Shown: positions 51,255-61,841, counted from the stretch's first letter. The stretch: 64,000 nt of DNA from Humibacter ginsenosidimutans (GCF_007859675.1 NZ_CP042305.1:3472001-3536000), one strand, 5' to 3'. Numbers and translations are program-made. The notes: generated by a model not told the origin, from the letters alone.

Positions 51255-52958
51255 TCAGCCCAGCAGCCACACAGCCGTGTCGGTCGGCAGATCGGTGCCG
51301 GTCAGCGGCTCGCTCGACACCACGACCTCGCCGTCGGGCAGCGCGATGGATGCCTCGCCCAGGTTCGCCACCACCGTCACGCCGCCGTTGCGGAACGCCA
51401 CGACATCGTCGCCGAAGCCCTTGAGCCACTCGAGCTCTCCCGCGCCGAGCCCGCGTCCCTCGCGCTCGGCGAGCAGCAGCTTGTAGAGCGCGAGCGTCGA
51501 GTCGGGATCCAGTTCCTCGGCGTCACGCGCCAGCAGCGCCCAGATCGCCGGCTGCGGCAGCCAGCTCGCCCCGGTGTCGTTGAACCCGAATGACGGGCCG
51601 GCTGCGGTCCACGGGATGGGCACGCGGCATCCATCGCGCCCGTAGCGCTCGCCGTCGGTGCGGAACCACGTGGGATCCTGCCTGGCGGAGTCGGGCAGGT
51701 CGATCACCTCGGGCAGGCCGAGCTCTTCGCCCTGGAACAGATAGGCGGAGCCCGGCAGTGCGAGCATCACGGTGGTGGCCGCCCTGGCGCGCCGGAGCCC
51801 GGTGACCGCATCGACGGTGACGTTCGACTTCGGCCCGAGGCCGTGGCCCTGCGGGTTGTCGCCGCTCACGCCGAGTCGCGTCGCGTGCCGCACGACATCG
51901 TGATTCGAGAGCACCCAGGTGCTCGGTGCGCCGACCCCGTTGAAGGCGGCGAGAGAGTCCGCGATGACCGTGCGCAGAGCGGGGGCCTGCCACGGCGTCT
52001 CGAGATAGGAGAAGTTGAACGTCTGCTGCATCTCGTCGGGTCGCACGTAGCGGGCGAGCTTGGCGGGCGGGTCGACCCACGCCTCACCGCACAGCGCCCG
52101 GTCGCCGTCGTACTCGGCGAGCACCTTGTGCCAGTCGCGGAAGATCTCGTGTCCGCCCTCCTGGCCCCAGTACGGCAGGCTCGGCGGCTCGTCGCTGATC
52201 TCGGGCTCGAGGGCGAGCGCGCCACCCGCGCCGCCCATCGATCCGGCGGCCTCGTCGGGCGTGGCATCCGGCAGGCCGTCGGCCTTCACCATGCCGTGGG
52301 CCACGTCGATGCGGAAGCCGTCGACGCCGCGGTCGAGCCAGAAGCGCAGGATGCCCCGGAACTGCTCCCACACCCACGGGTCGGTCCAATTGAGGTCGGG
52401 CTGCGACGTGTCGAACAGGTGCAGGTACCACTGCCCGGGCGTGCCGTCGGGGTTCGTGACGCGGGTCCAGGCCGGTCCGCCGAACACGGACTCCCAGTTG
52501 TTGGGCGGCTCATCGCCGTTCTCGCCCTTGCCGTCACGGAACCAGTAATGCCCTCGCTCCGGGCTGCCGTCCGAGGATGCCAGCGCGTCTTTGAACCAGA
52601 CGTGATCCGACGACGTGTGGTTGGGCACGAGGTCGATGATGACGCGCAACCCGAGGCCGTGCGCGGCCTCGAGCATGCGGTCGAAGTCGTCGAGCGTGCC
52701 GAAGAGCGGGTCGACATCGCAGTAGTCGGCCACGTCGTAGCCGGCGTCGCGCTGAGGCGAGGTCATGAACGGCGAAAGCCAGACGGCGTCGACCCCGAGG
52801 TTCTGCAGCTCGGGCAGATGCGCCGTGATGCCGGGCAGATCGCCCACGCCGTCACCGTTCGCATCGGCGAACGAGCGCGGATACACCTGATAGATGACGG
52901 CGGTGCGCCACCACTCGTGCCCCCCGCCGGTTGTGGATGTCGTGCCTGTCGAAGCCAT
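51255..52958 (-). CDS. glycoside hydrolase family 13 alpha-glucosidase
   Basis: A 567-residue GH13 oligo-1,6-glucosidase/alpha-glucosidase-like enzyme. It has WWRTAVIYQVYPRSFADANGDGVGDLPGI, DLVPNHTSSDH, nucleophile region DGFRIDVAHG, acid/base region ALCGEAWV and the conserved WVLSNHDVVRH. No signal peptide is seen, so it acts on imported maltose or oligosaccharides. The ATG at 52958 is used; GTG codons just upstream are alternatives. It is divergent from malE across a 417-base regulatory region. Confidence 0.93.
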   Translation of the reverse strand: MASTGTTSTTGGGHEWWRTAVIYQVYPRSFADANGDGVGDLPGITAHLPELQNLGVDAVWLSPFMTSPQRDAGYDVADYCDVDPLFGTLDDFDRMLEAAHGLGLRVIIDLVPNHTSSDHVWFKDALASSDGSPERGHYWFRDGKGENGDEPPNNWESVFGGPAWTRVTNPDGTPGQWYLHLFDTSQPDLNWTDPWVWEQFRGILRFWLDRGVDGFRIDVAHGMVKADGLPDATPDEAAGSMGGAGGALALEPEISDEPPSLPYWGQEGGHEIFRDWHKVLAEYDGDRALCGEAWVDPPAKLARYVRPDEMQQTFNFSYLETPWQAPALRTVIADSLAAFNGVGAPSTWVLSNHDVVRHATRLGVSGDNPQGHGLGPKSNVTVDAVTGLRRARAATTVMLALPGSAYLFQGEELGLPEVIDLPDSARQDPTWFRTDGERYGRDGCRVPIPWTAAGPSFGFNDTGASWLPQPAIWALLARDAEELDPDSTLALYKLLLAEREGRGLGAGELEWLKGFGDDVVAFRNGGVTVVANLGEASIALPDGEVVVSSEPLTGTDLPTDTAVWLLG

Positions 52959-53059
52959 CGTGTTCACGCTCGTCAAGTCCTTGTTCGAATCGTTACATGC
53001 ACGTGCATGCCCATGTTCTCGCACTCGCGACGAAAACGGATGTAACTGTAGGGCAAGAG

Positions 53060-53073
53060 TGCAAGCGCTTCCA
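53060..53073. promoter_or_regulatory. LacI-type operator near the alpha-glucosidase promoter
   Basis: TGCAAGCGCTTCCA, a palindrome around AAGCGCTT, the core bound by many actinobacterial LacI-family sugar repressors. It lies about 100 bases upstream of the alpha-glucosidase start. Confidence 0.7.
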
Positions 53074-53290
53074 ATCTGGTTCTCCCGTCAATAGCCCGTG
53101 CATCCTCGCTGGCACAGCACCAGCGCGTGATTGGCCACCATCGCCGTGATTGCCCGTCTTTGCGCGAGTCTGATGGATGTATCGCCCAGCCCGACGAGAG
53201 CGGCTCGGCGCGTGTGCGCGAGGCATCCAGCAACGTGAAGAACACGATTCGGTAACGCGGATTGGTATCGGCTGGAAGCGTTTGCTATAG

Positions 53291-53306
53291 ATGTAAGCGC
53301 TTGCAT
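53291..53306. promoter_or_regulatory. LacI-type operator at the malE promoter
   Basis: ATGTAAGCGCTTGCAT is a palindrome with one mismatched pair. It abuts the TATAGA box, so binding would block malE transcription. A weaker related site (TGGAAGCGTTTGCT) ends five bases upstream. Confidence 0.75.
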
Positions 53307-53375
53307 CCCCGGTGTCCGATGATCCGGCGCAGATCGCGCCGCGGGCGGACCCGAATCACGAAGAAAGGCACACCA

Positions 53376-54644
53376 ATGACGGTGACCCCCAGCAGTGCGT
53401 TCACTCGGCGCACCTTCCTCGGGCTGGCAGGAGCCGGGCTGACGACCGTGGCGCTCGCGGCCTGCTCCTCACCGAGCGGGAGCGGCGGTGGCTCGACCGC
53501 CTCCGGTGCAACTCTCACGATCTGGCTGGACACGCAGCGCGCTCCTGCGATCAAGCCGATCGCCGAGAAGTTCAAGAAGGACACCGGCATCACGGTGAAG
53601 CTCGTGGTGAAGGACTTCGCGAACGTCGACAAGGACTTCATCAGCCAAGTTCCGACGGGCAAGGGCCCCGACATGATCGTGAGCCCGCACGACAAGCTGG
53701 GCTCGTACGTGCAGAACGGGGTCGTGGCACCGCTGCAGCTCGGCGACAAGACCAACGACTACGCCGACGTCGCGATCCAGGCCGTCACCTACGACGGCAA
53801 CGTGTACGGCCTGCCCTACTCGATCGAGAACGTGGCGCTGCTGCGCAACACGGCTCTCGCCTCCAGCGCGGTGAGCACGTTCGACCAGGTCGTGGCCAAT
53901 GGCCGTGCCGCGGTCTCCGCGCACGCCGGCACCGTGAAGTACCCCTTCCTGCTGGGCCTCGACCCCAAGCAGGGTGACCCCTACCACATGTACCCACTGC
54001 AGACCTCGTACGGCTCGTCGGTGTTCGAGCAGAAGTCCGACGGCACCTACGACCCGACGAAGCTCACCCTCGGCGACGCCGCAGGCCTCACGTTCGCCGC
54101 CGCGGTGAAGCAGTGGGGACAGCAGGGCATCCTCAACGCCAACATCACAGGCGACATCGCCCTCGACGCGTTCAACAAGGGTCAGTCTGCGTACTACCTC
54201 ACCGGTCCGTGGAACGTGCCCGCCATCAAGAAGGCCGGCATCAAGTACGCGATCGACCCGCTGCCCTCCGCGGGCGGCGAGACGGCGAAGCCGTTCCTCG
54301 GCGTCAACGCGTTCTTCATCAGCGCCAAGAGCCAGAACAAGGTCGCGGCGACGAAGTTCCTCGTCGACTACCTCGGCACCGACACCGCCCAGGAGGCGCT
54401 GTACAAGGTCGGCGGTCGTCCGCCGGCGCTGAAGACCGCCTACGCGGTCGTCGCCAAGAACGACCCCGACATCAAGTCGTTCGGCGACATCGGCCTGAAC
54501 GGCGTTCCGATGCCCGCGATCCCCGAGATGGCGTCCGTGTGGGCCGACTGGGGCGGGGCCGAGCTGCAGCTCATCAAGGGCCAGGGCGACCCGACGACGG
54601 TGTGGAACACCGCGGTCAAGAACATCGAATCGAAGATCAGCTAG
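53376..54644 (+). CDS. malE: maltose/maltodextrin ABC transporter binding protein
   Basis: A 422-residue Tat-type lipoprotein: RRTFLGLAG with RR at residues 11-12 and lipobox LAAC (Cys30). The mature protein is MalE-like, with TLTIWLDTQRAPAIKPIAEKF, GKGPDMIVSPHDKLG, GLPYSIENVALLRN, YYLTGPWNVPAIKKAG and KPFLGVNAFFISAKS. ATG 53376 has AGAAAGG upstream. LacI-type operators precede it, and malF and malG follow, separated by a hairpin repeat. Confidence 0.94.
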   Translation: MTVTPSSAFTRRTFLGLAGAGLTTVALAACSSPSGSGGGSTASGATLTIWLDTQRAPAIKPIAEKFKKDTGITVKLVVKDFANVDKDFISQVPTGKGPDMIVSPHDKLGSYVQNGVVAPLQLGDKTNDYADVAIQAVTYDGNVYGLPYSIENVALLRNTALASSAVSTFDQVVANGRAAVSAHAGTVKYPFLLGLDPKQGDPYHMYPLQTSYGSSVFEQKSDGTYDPTKLTLGDAAGLTFAAAVKQWGQQGILNANITGDIALDAFNKGQSAYYLTGPWNVPAIKKAGIKYAIDPLPSAGGETAKPFLGVNAFFISAKSQNKVAATKFLVDYLGTDTAQEALYKVGGRPPALKTAYAVVAKNDPDIKSFGDIGLNGVPMPAIPEMASVWADWGGAELQLIKGQGDPTTVWNTAVKNIESKIS

Positions 54645-54673
54645 CTCGCCCGCGACTCATCCCCGCATACCGC

Positions 54674-54774
54674 GGGTTGAGGAGCGACGCGAAGCGCCGT
54701 GTCTCGAAACCCACCCGTTCGGCGGGGCCGGGGTTTCGAGACGCGCGCGGCGTGCGCCGCGTGCTCCTCAACCC
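54674..54774. repeat. intergenic hairpin repeat (copy D)
   Basis: Ends GGGTTGAGGAGC (54674-54685) and GCTCCTCAACCC (54763-54774) with inner GTCTCGAAACCC / GGGTTTCGAGAC. A second, partial right end follows to about 54813 (GAGACGCGCGCGG...GCTCCTCACCCGCGG). It stands between malE and malF, where it could keep malE mRNA more abundant than the permease mRNA. Confidence 0.85.
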
Positions 54775-54851
54775 ACGGACGGAGACGCGCGCGGCGCGCT
54801 CCTCACCCGCGGGATGCCGCGACAGCAACACCGTGACAACGAAGGACCACC

Positions 54852-56506
<1,655 letters not shown>

Positions 56507-56507
<1 letters not shown>

Positions 56508-57442
56508 TGAGCGCTGTTCCGTCCCTCGACGCGCGATCGACCGCGCAGGACCCACGGCCGAGCACACGGGATGTCCGCCAGCGCGGCTTCCGGTTCGGCC
56601 GATGGTTCAAGGAGACCGGCTGGCGGCACCTCGTCGCGATCGTCATGGTCGTGTTCGCCGTCTTCCCTCTTCTCTACGTGCTCTCGGCGTCGCTCAACCC
56701 GGCAGGCTCGCTCGTCGGGTCGAACGCGCTGTTCCAGACCGTCAACTTCAGCAACTACGTCGCGCTGTTCCAGAACCCCGACCAGCCGTTCGGCCTCTGG
56801 TTCGTCAACACGCTCGTGATCGGCGGAGTCACGGCACTCGCGACGGTGTTCCTCGGCGCGCTCGCCGCCTACGCGTTCTCACGCATGCGGTTCACCGGTC
56901 GTCGTGTCGGCCTGCTGTCGCTGATGCTGATCCAGATGTTTCCGCAGTTCCTCGCGGTCGTCGCGATCTTCTTGCTGCTGTCCACGATCGGCGACGTGTT
57001 CCCCGCGCTGGGGCTCGGCAGCCAGCTCGGCCTGATCCTCGTCTACCTGGGCGGTGCGCTCGGCGTGAACACGTACCTCATGTACGGGTTCTTCAACACG
57101 GTGCCCATGTCGATCGACGAGGCCGCGAAGATCGACGGCGCGAGCCACGCGCAGATCTTCTTCGGGATCATCCTGCGACTCGTCGCGCCCATCCTGGCGG
57201 TCGTCGGTCTGCTGTCGTTCATCGCCACCACGGGGGAATACGTGATCGCCTCGATCGTGCTCACCGACCCCAACACGCAGACGCTCGCCGTCGGTCTCTA
57301 CATGTTCGTGTCGCAGCAGTTCTCGAACAACTGGTCGATCTTTTCGGCAGGCGCCGTGCTGGCCGCGTTGCCGGTGATGGTCGTGTTCCTGCTGTTGCAG
57401 AAGTACATCGTGGGCGGCCTCACCGCCGGCTCGGTGAAGTAG
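56507..57442 (+). CDS. malG: maltose ABC transporter permease MalG
   Basis: A 311-residue MalG-type permease with six helices. The EAA loop is SIDEAAKIDGASHAQIFFGIILR, and GEYVIASIVLTD and the C terminus YIVGGLTAGSVK follow. The ATG at 56507 overlaps the malF TGA. No ATPase gene (malK) is in the locus. Confidence 0.94.
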
Positions 57443-57503
57443 GAGTGCGCGGCGTTTCGACTCGCCTGCTGCTCGCCCAGCGATCTGGGAGAGGATGACT
57501 GCC

Positions 57504-59411
57504 ATGCTCACGCCACACCACGACGGCTCGTCGCTGTACGTCTCGGATGCCGCTCCCCACCTCGGCGACACGGTGCGGGTTCGCCTGCGCATCCCGCACG
57601 AGTTGGGCCCGGTCGCCGCGGTGCGAACTCGCTCCAACCCCGACCACGAGCCGCGCTTCACCGATGCCGCGGTGGTCGACTCGGGCGACGGCTGGGATTG
57701 GTGGGAGGCGCCCGTCGAGGTGGAGAACCCGGTGCATGGCTACCGCTTTCTCGTCACCATGGGCGACGGGTCGAGCGTGTGGGTCAACGCCACCGGCACG
57801 TGGCCGACGGAGACGCTGGATGCCGACGACTTCCGTCTCGTCGCCTACGACGCGCCGCCGGAGTGGGTGCGTTCCACGATGCTCTACCAGCTGTTCCCCG
57901 ACCGCTTCGCCCGGTCTTCGCAGGCGAATGGCCGCACCGCTCCCGACTGGGCGATGCCCGCGGCCTGGACGGACCCCGTCGACGACGTGCCGCCCGGCCG
58001 CTCGCAGCAGTTCTACGGCGGCGACCTCGACGGCGCAGCCGAGCGCCTCGACCACCTCGTCGAGCTCGGCGTCACCCTCGTCTACCTCACACCCGTGTTC
58101 CCCGGGCGGTCGAACCATCGCTACGACGCAGCGTCGTTCGAGCACGTGGATCCGCTTCTCGGCGGGGATGACGCCCTCGCGCGATTCGTGGCCGCGGCGC
58201 ACTCGCGCGGGCTCAAGGTGATCGGTGACCTGACGACGAACCACTGCGGAGACGGGCACGAGTGGTTCAGGGCGGCGCTGGGGCATCCTGATGCTCCGGA
58301 GAGCGACTTCTTCTACTGGCTGAACGCCGAGCACACCGAGTACGTCGCCTGGCTCGGCGTGCCCAGCCTGCCCAAGTTCAACTGGGCCTCGGCCGAGCTG
58401 CGCCGCAGGTTCATCGAGGGACCGGACTCGGTGGTCGCCCACTGGCTCAAGCCGCCGTTCTCGCTCGACGGATGGCGCATCGACGTGGCGAACATGACGG
58501 GCCGCTACCGCGACGACGACTTCAACACCGAGGTGCGCCGCATCATCCGCCGCACCATGGTCGAGGTGAACCCCGACACGATCCTGCTCGGCGAGTCCAC
58601 GAACGATGCGGCGCCGGACTTCCAGGGCGACGCCTGGCATGGCGCCATGACGTACGCGAACTTCACTCGCCCGGTCTGGGGTTGGCTGTCCGAGCCGGGC
58701 AGCAGGTCCACGTACTTCGGGCAGCCGGTGGGCGTCATCCCTTCTTATAGCGGGCATGAGCTCGTGGATGCCCACACCCGCTTCGCCGCGGCGTTTCCCT
58801 GGCGCGTGCGGCAGGGCACGATGAACGCGCTCGACACGCACGACGTTCCGCGCTTCCACACCCACGCCAGGCAGGGCACCGTGCCGGTGGCGTTCGGGCT
58901 GTCGGTGAGCATGCCGGGCATCCCGGTGGTGTGGGCAGGCGACGAGTTCGGCCTTTCGGCCGAGGACGGCGAGGCATCGAGGATGCCCATGCCGTGGCAT
59001 CTGCTCGGCGCCGATGTCGATCCCGCAGCCGTCGACCCGGCAACCGGCGTGACGGCAGAGGATGCCCGCGCCATGCTCGACCTCTATCGCGGACTCATCG
59101 CGCTGCGCAGACGGCATCCGGCACTGAGTGACGGAGGATTCCGCTGGCTGCACGTCGGCGACGACGTGCTCGTGTTCGTGCGGGAGCACCGCGACGAGTC
59201 GGTGCTGGTGCTCGCCTCGCGCGCGACCGCCGATGTGCGGCTGCCGTACGAGGCGGCTTCCGGGTGGGCGTCGGCGGCCGTCGTCTACGGCGACGTGTTG
59301 ATCGACGTCGACGAGCCCGGTGAGGAAGACGACGGCGGGGCGCGCCTGCGGGTCGACGGCCCGGCCTTCGTCGCGGTCGCGTTGCCCGGAGTCGCCCCGG
59401 CCGGTGACTAA
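57504..59411 (+). CDS. glycoside hydrolase family 13 (neopullulanase/maltodextrinase-like)
   Basis: A 635-residue cytosolic GH13 enzyme with an N-terminal beta-sandwich domain (about residues 1-120, ending WVNATGTWPTETLD), as in cyclomaltodextrinases and neopullulanases. Catalytic-barrel motifs are MLYQLFPDRFA, LTTNHCGDGH, DGWRIDVANM (nucleophile), ILLGESTND (acid/base) and NALDTHDVPRF. ATG 57504 was chosen because GGGAGAGG stands at proper distance; ATG 57495 touches that site. It would cut maltodextrins imported by MalEFG. Confidence 0.92.
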   Translation: MLTPHHDGSSLYVSDAAPHLGDTVRVRLRIPHELGPVAAVRTRSNPDHEPRFTDAAVVDSGDGWDWWEAPVEVENPVHGYRFLVTMGDGSSVWVNATGTWPTETLDADDFRLVAYDAPPEWVRSTMLYQLFPDRFARSSQANGRTAPDWAMPAAWTDPVDDVPPGRSQQFYGGDLDGAAERLDHLVELGVTLVYLTPVFPGRSNHRYDAASFEHVDPLLGGDDALARFVAAAHSRGLKVIGDLTTNHCGDGHEWFRAALGHPDAPESDFFYWLNAEHTEYVAWLGVPSLPKFNWASAELRRRFIEGPDSVVAHWLKPPFSLDGWRIDVANMTGRYRDDDFNTEVRRIIRRTMVEVNPDTILLGESTNDAAPDFQGDAWHGAMTYANFTRPVWGWLSEPGSRSTYFGQPVGVIPSYSGHELVDAHTRFAAAFPWRVRQGTMNALDTHDVPRFHTHARQGTVPVAFGLSVSMPGIPVVWAGDEFGLSAEDGEASRMPMPWHLLGADVDPAAVDPATGVTAEDARAMLDLYRGLIALRRRHPALSDGGFRWLHVGDDVLVFVREHRDESVLVLASRATADVRLPYEAASGWASAAVVYGDVLIDVDEPGEEDDGGARLRVDGPAFVAVALPGVAPAGD

Positions 59412-59665
59412 ACCGTCGGGCACACCAAGCGGCTGGCCGTGCGCTGGTCGTCGGATCGCAGCACCGTGTGCTCGGTCATCGGCGAGCCGCACATGGGGCA
59501 TCGCGCGTCGGCGCGGCGAACGTCGGGTCCTTCCGGATGTCCGGCGCCCAGCTGTGCCGGACCGGTGAACGTGCGCACGATGTTGTTGAACTTCTCGTAC
59601 CAGTTCCAGCTGCCGCGGGCCACGTCGGGTCTCCAAACTCGTTCGCAGATTTCGTCAGCGCTCAA
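59408..59665 (-). CDS. small Cys-rich protein, possible zinc ribbon
   Basis: An 85-residue protein that I do not assign to a family. Its N-terminal part SADEICERVWRPDVARGSWNWYEKFNNIVRTF is aromatic. The second half has RCPMCGSPMTEH and a late VCP, giving Cys-x2-Cys plus a distant Cys that could bind zinc with a His. Its stop overlaps the GH13 gene by four bases. The start is TTG 59665, next to the palindrome shared with the divergent OhrR-like gene. Confidence 0.55.
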   Translation of the reverse strand: MSADEICERVWRPDVARGSWNWYEKFNNIVRTFTGPAQLGAGHPEGPDVRRADARCPMCGSPMTEHTVLRSDDQRTASRLVCPTV

Positions 59666-59669
59666 TTCA

Positions 59670-59681
59670 TTAGTGCACTAA
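59670..59681. promoter_or_regulatory. palindromic operator between the OhrR-like gene and the Cys-rich gene
   Basis: TTAGTGCACTAA is a perfect 12-base palindrome, and a further half-site TTAGTGCA follows at 59685-59692. It lies in the region divergent to both genes, 100 bases before the MarR-family start, and is AT-rich against a GC-rich background. Confidence 0.65.
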
Positions 59682-59781
59682 CTATTAGTGCAAGAGTATC
59701 ATCGAGTCGAGTTCCCCGCAGCGATCGATCGCCTGCGGGCGCTCGCAGATCGATGCATCGGGTCGGCAGAACGGGGAAGAC

Positions 59782-60282
59782 ATGGCGGCCGCAACAACCA
59801 CCGACGACCGGTCGACGACAACGCAGGCGGGCGACGGCGGCGGCGAGGACCTGCTCGCGCTCCAGAATCAGGTGTGCTTCGCGCTCGCCGTGGCGTCCCG
59901 TAGCGTCATCGCGCTGTACCGGCCCATTCTCGAGCCGTTGGGACTCACGCACCCGCAGTACCTCGTGATGTTGTCGCTGTGGGAGGAGTCACCGCGCTCG
60001 GTCGCGTCGATCGGCCGGGCGCTGCAGCTCGAGCCTGCGACGCTGTCGCCGCTGCTGAAGCGGCTCGAGGCATCCGGGTACGTGGAGCGCCACCGCGACC
60101 CGCGCGACGAGCGGATGCTCCGAGTCGAGCTCACGCAGAGCGGGCGCGCTCTCCGCGACCAGGCCCTGAACATCCCGCCCCGCATCATCCAGAGACTGGG
60201 CATGGACCTCACCGAGCTGCAGGATCTGCGTACGATCCTGCACCGTGTGATCGGCGCAGCGACCGACCCGGTCGAGGCGTGA
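59782..60282 (+). CDS. MarR family regulator, OhrR-like
   Basis: A 166-residue winged-helix repressor. LQNQVCFALAVASRSVI with Cys32 matches the peroxide-sensing region of OhrR, and LTHPQYLVMLSLWEESPRSVASIGRALQLEPATLSPLLKRLEASGYVERHRDPRDERMLRVELT is the MarR DNA-binding domain with its wing. OhrR is inactivated when organic hydroperoxides oxidize this Cys. The usual ohr target gene is not next to it. A run of about 20 extra residues precedes the conserved core. Confidence 0.85.
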   Translation: MAAATTTDDRSTTTQAGDGGGEDLLALQNQVCFALAVASRSVIALYRPILEPLGLTHPQYLVMLSLWEESPRSVASIGRALQLEPATLSPLLKRLEASGYVERHRDPRDERMLRVELTQSGRALRDQALNIPPRIIQRLGMDLTELQDLRTILHRVIGAATDPVEA

Positions 60283-60424
60283 CGGCCCACTGCGGCCGCG
60301 GCTGCGCGACGTCGCTGCTGGATGCCGTCAGCCGGCGTCACGATGACCGTCACGTGGCGTGGAGAGCCCCGCGGGGATGATATTCTCTTACGGTTGCCGA
60401 TTCGGACCGCGGTCGATCGGCGTC

Positions 60425-60499
<75 letters not shown>

Positions 60500-60538
60500 G
60501 CTTGGTGCAGCGGCCGCTTCGGTCGGCACGAAGTCTGC

Positions 60539-60612
60539 GGCGGGATAGCTCAGGTGGTTAGAGCACACGGCTCATAATCGTGGTGTCGCGGGTTCAAGTC
60601 CCGCTCCCGCTA
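60539..60612 (+). tRNA. tRNA-Met (anticodon CAT)
   Basis: Acceptor GGCGGGA pairs with TCCCGCT (60605-60611, one G-U). The anticodon stem encloses loop CTCATAA with anticodon CAT. The T arm is GCGGG/CCCGC. The structure fits elongator Met; an Ile2 tRNA with lysidine is less likely. It follows tRNA-Thr by 39 bases and may share its transcript. Confidence 0.92.
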
Positions 60613-60656
60613 CGAACACGAAAAGACCCCGCTTCGGCGGGGTCTTTTCGTGTTCG
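60613..60656. terminator. intrinsic terminator after the tRNAs
   Basis: A perfect 20-bp stem (60613-60632 with 60637-60656) closes on a TTCG tetraloop. The core GACCCCGC/GCGGGGTC is flanked by AAAA on the left and TTTT on the right, so it can work in both directions. The 207 bases from here to 60863 hold no recognizable gene. Confidence 0.95.
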
Positions 60657-60863
60657 TGACGTGCGGGTGGGTCCGGTCTCGGAACTCATGCGCCGCGACG
60701 ATGACACAGCCGAGCTTTGAGGTGATCGCGGGCGTAAACCGCTGTGTCCGGATGCGTCGACATCGGAGCGCAGCCGTGGTCCTCGGCCGGCGGTCGGCCG
60801 AGGCGTGGCCGTTCGTCAGGCCGCCTCCATGCGGCAGCGGAGGACCCGACCTCAGGCGTGCTG

Positions 60864-61811
60864 TCACTGTTGCGCCGCGGCGCGCGCGTCCTCCATCGCG
60901 AGTTCGGCGTTCACCTGCGCGCCGACCATCTGGCCCGCGGCCGCAGAGGCAACGACAGTCGCCATCGGCTGCGTCACGTTGCCCGCCGCCCACAACCCCG
61001 GCACCGAAGTGGCACCCATGGTGGATGCCGGGAGCTGCGATCCGATCCGAAGGCCGTCGACGACGAGATCCGCCGCGGCCAGCCCCACTCCGTCGAGGAA
61101 CCCGATGCGCGCCTCGACGACGCTCGCCACCACGATCGCATCCAGCTCGACGTCCTCGCCGGAGGAGGTGCGGACGCCTGTGACGACGCCGTTCGCGGAT
61201 TCGACCGATGCGATCGCCTCCGGGCGGATCCGGATGCCACGGGCCCGCAACAATGCACGCGCCTCCTCGTCGATCATCGCAGGGTCGCCGGCGAACACCG
61301 TGACGTGCTCACTCAGCTGACGGAACAAGTGCACCTGATGCAGCTGCATCGGTGAGGTCAGGAGCACTCCGATCCGCTTGCCGCGCACCTCCCACCCGTG
61401 GCAGTACGGGCAGTGCACCACTCCTCGGCCCCACTGCTCGGCGAGACCGGGGACGTCGGGCAGCACGTCTGTGACGCCCGTGGCGACGACCACCCGTCGG
61501 GCGCGAGTGCGGAATCCGTCGACGAGTTCGATCCGGAATCCGGGTGTCACGGCCGCGACCCGTCCGGACACGAACCTGACCCCGTACTGCTCGGCCTCGG
61601 CCCGTCCGGCGCGCACGAGTTCGCGAGGCGGCATGCCATCGCTGCCAAGGAGGTTGTGGACCCCGTCAGCCGGGGCGTTGCGAGGTGCACCGTCGTCGAC
61701 GACGAGGACGCTCCGCAGCGACCGGCCGAGTGTGGTCGCTGCGCTGAGGCCCGCGGCTCCACCGCCGATGATGACGACGTCGTACTGTTTCGCGAAGGTG
61801 GGTTCTGTCAT
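60864..61811 (-). CDS. thioredoxin-reductase-like FAD oxidoreductase
   Basis: A 315-residue two-dinucleotide-binding flavoprotein. The FAD motif is VVIIGGGAAGLSAATTLGR, the redox motif CPYC is at residues 134-137 (VVHCPYCHGWEV), and the late FAD motif is GLWAAGNVTQPM. The NADPH-domain GxGxxA motif is not intact (KRIGVLLTSPMQLHQ), unlike classical TrxB, so its electron donor may differ. It is divergent from an XRE-cupin regulator with an inverted-repeat operator between. Confidence 0.87.
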   Translation of the reverse strand: MTEPTFAKQYDVVIIGGGAAGLSAATTLGRSLRSVLVVDDGAPRNAPADGVHNLLGSDGMPPRELVRAGRAEAEQYGVRFVSGRVAAVTPGFRIELVDGFRTRARRVVVATGVTDVLPDVPGLAEQWGRGVVHCPYCHGWEVRGKRIGVLLTSPMQLHQVHLFRQLSEHVTVFAGDPAMIDEEARALLRARGIRIRPEAIASVESANGVVTGVRTSSGEDVELDAIVVASVVEARIGFLDGVGLAAADLVVDGLRIGSQLPASTMGATSVPGLWAAGNVTQPMATVVASAAAGQMVGAQVNAELAMEDARAAAQQ

Positions 61812-61841
61812 CTTCCGAGGATTCGACTTATACCGCCCGAT

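Larger units (their letters stand above)
52959..53375. promoter_or_regulatory. divergent regulatory region of the maltose locus
   Basis: 417 bases with no gene. It holds an operator-like TGCAAGCGCTTCCA at 53060-53073, TGGAAGCGTTTGCT at 53273-53286, a stronger palindrome at 53291-53306, and a separate perfect palindrome CATGCACGTGCATG at 52996-53009. Between the last two LacI-type sites TATAGA at 53286-53291 can serve as -10 box for malE. Confidence 0.7.

Noticed and set aside
60539..60612. tRNA-Ile2 (lysidine-modified CAT)
   Set aside because: The stems and position beside tRNA-Thr fit elongator Met better, though only an identity-element comparison would settle it.
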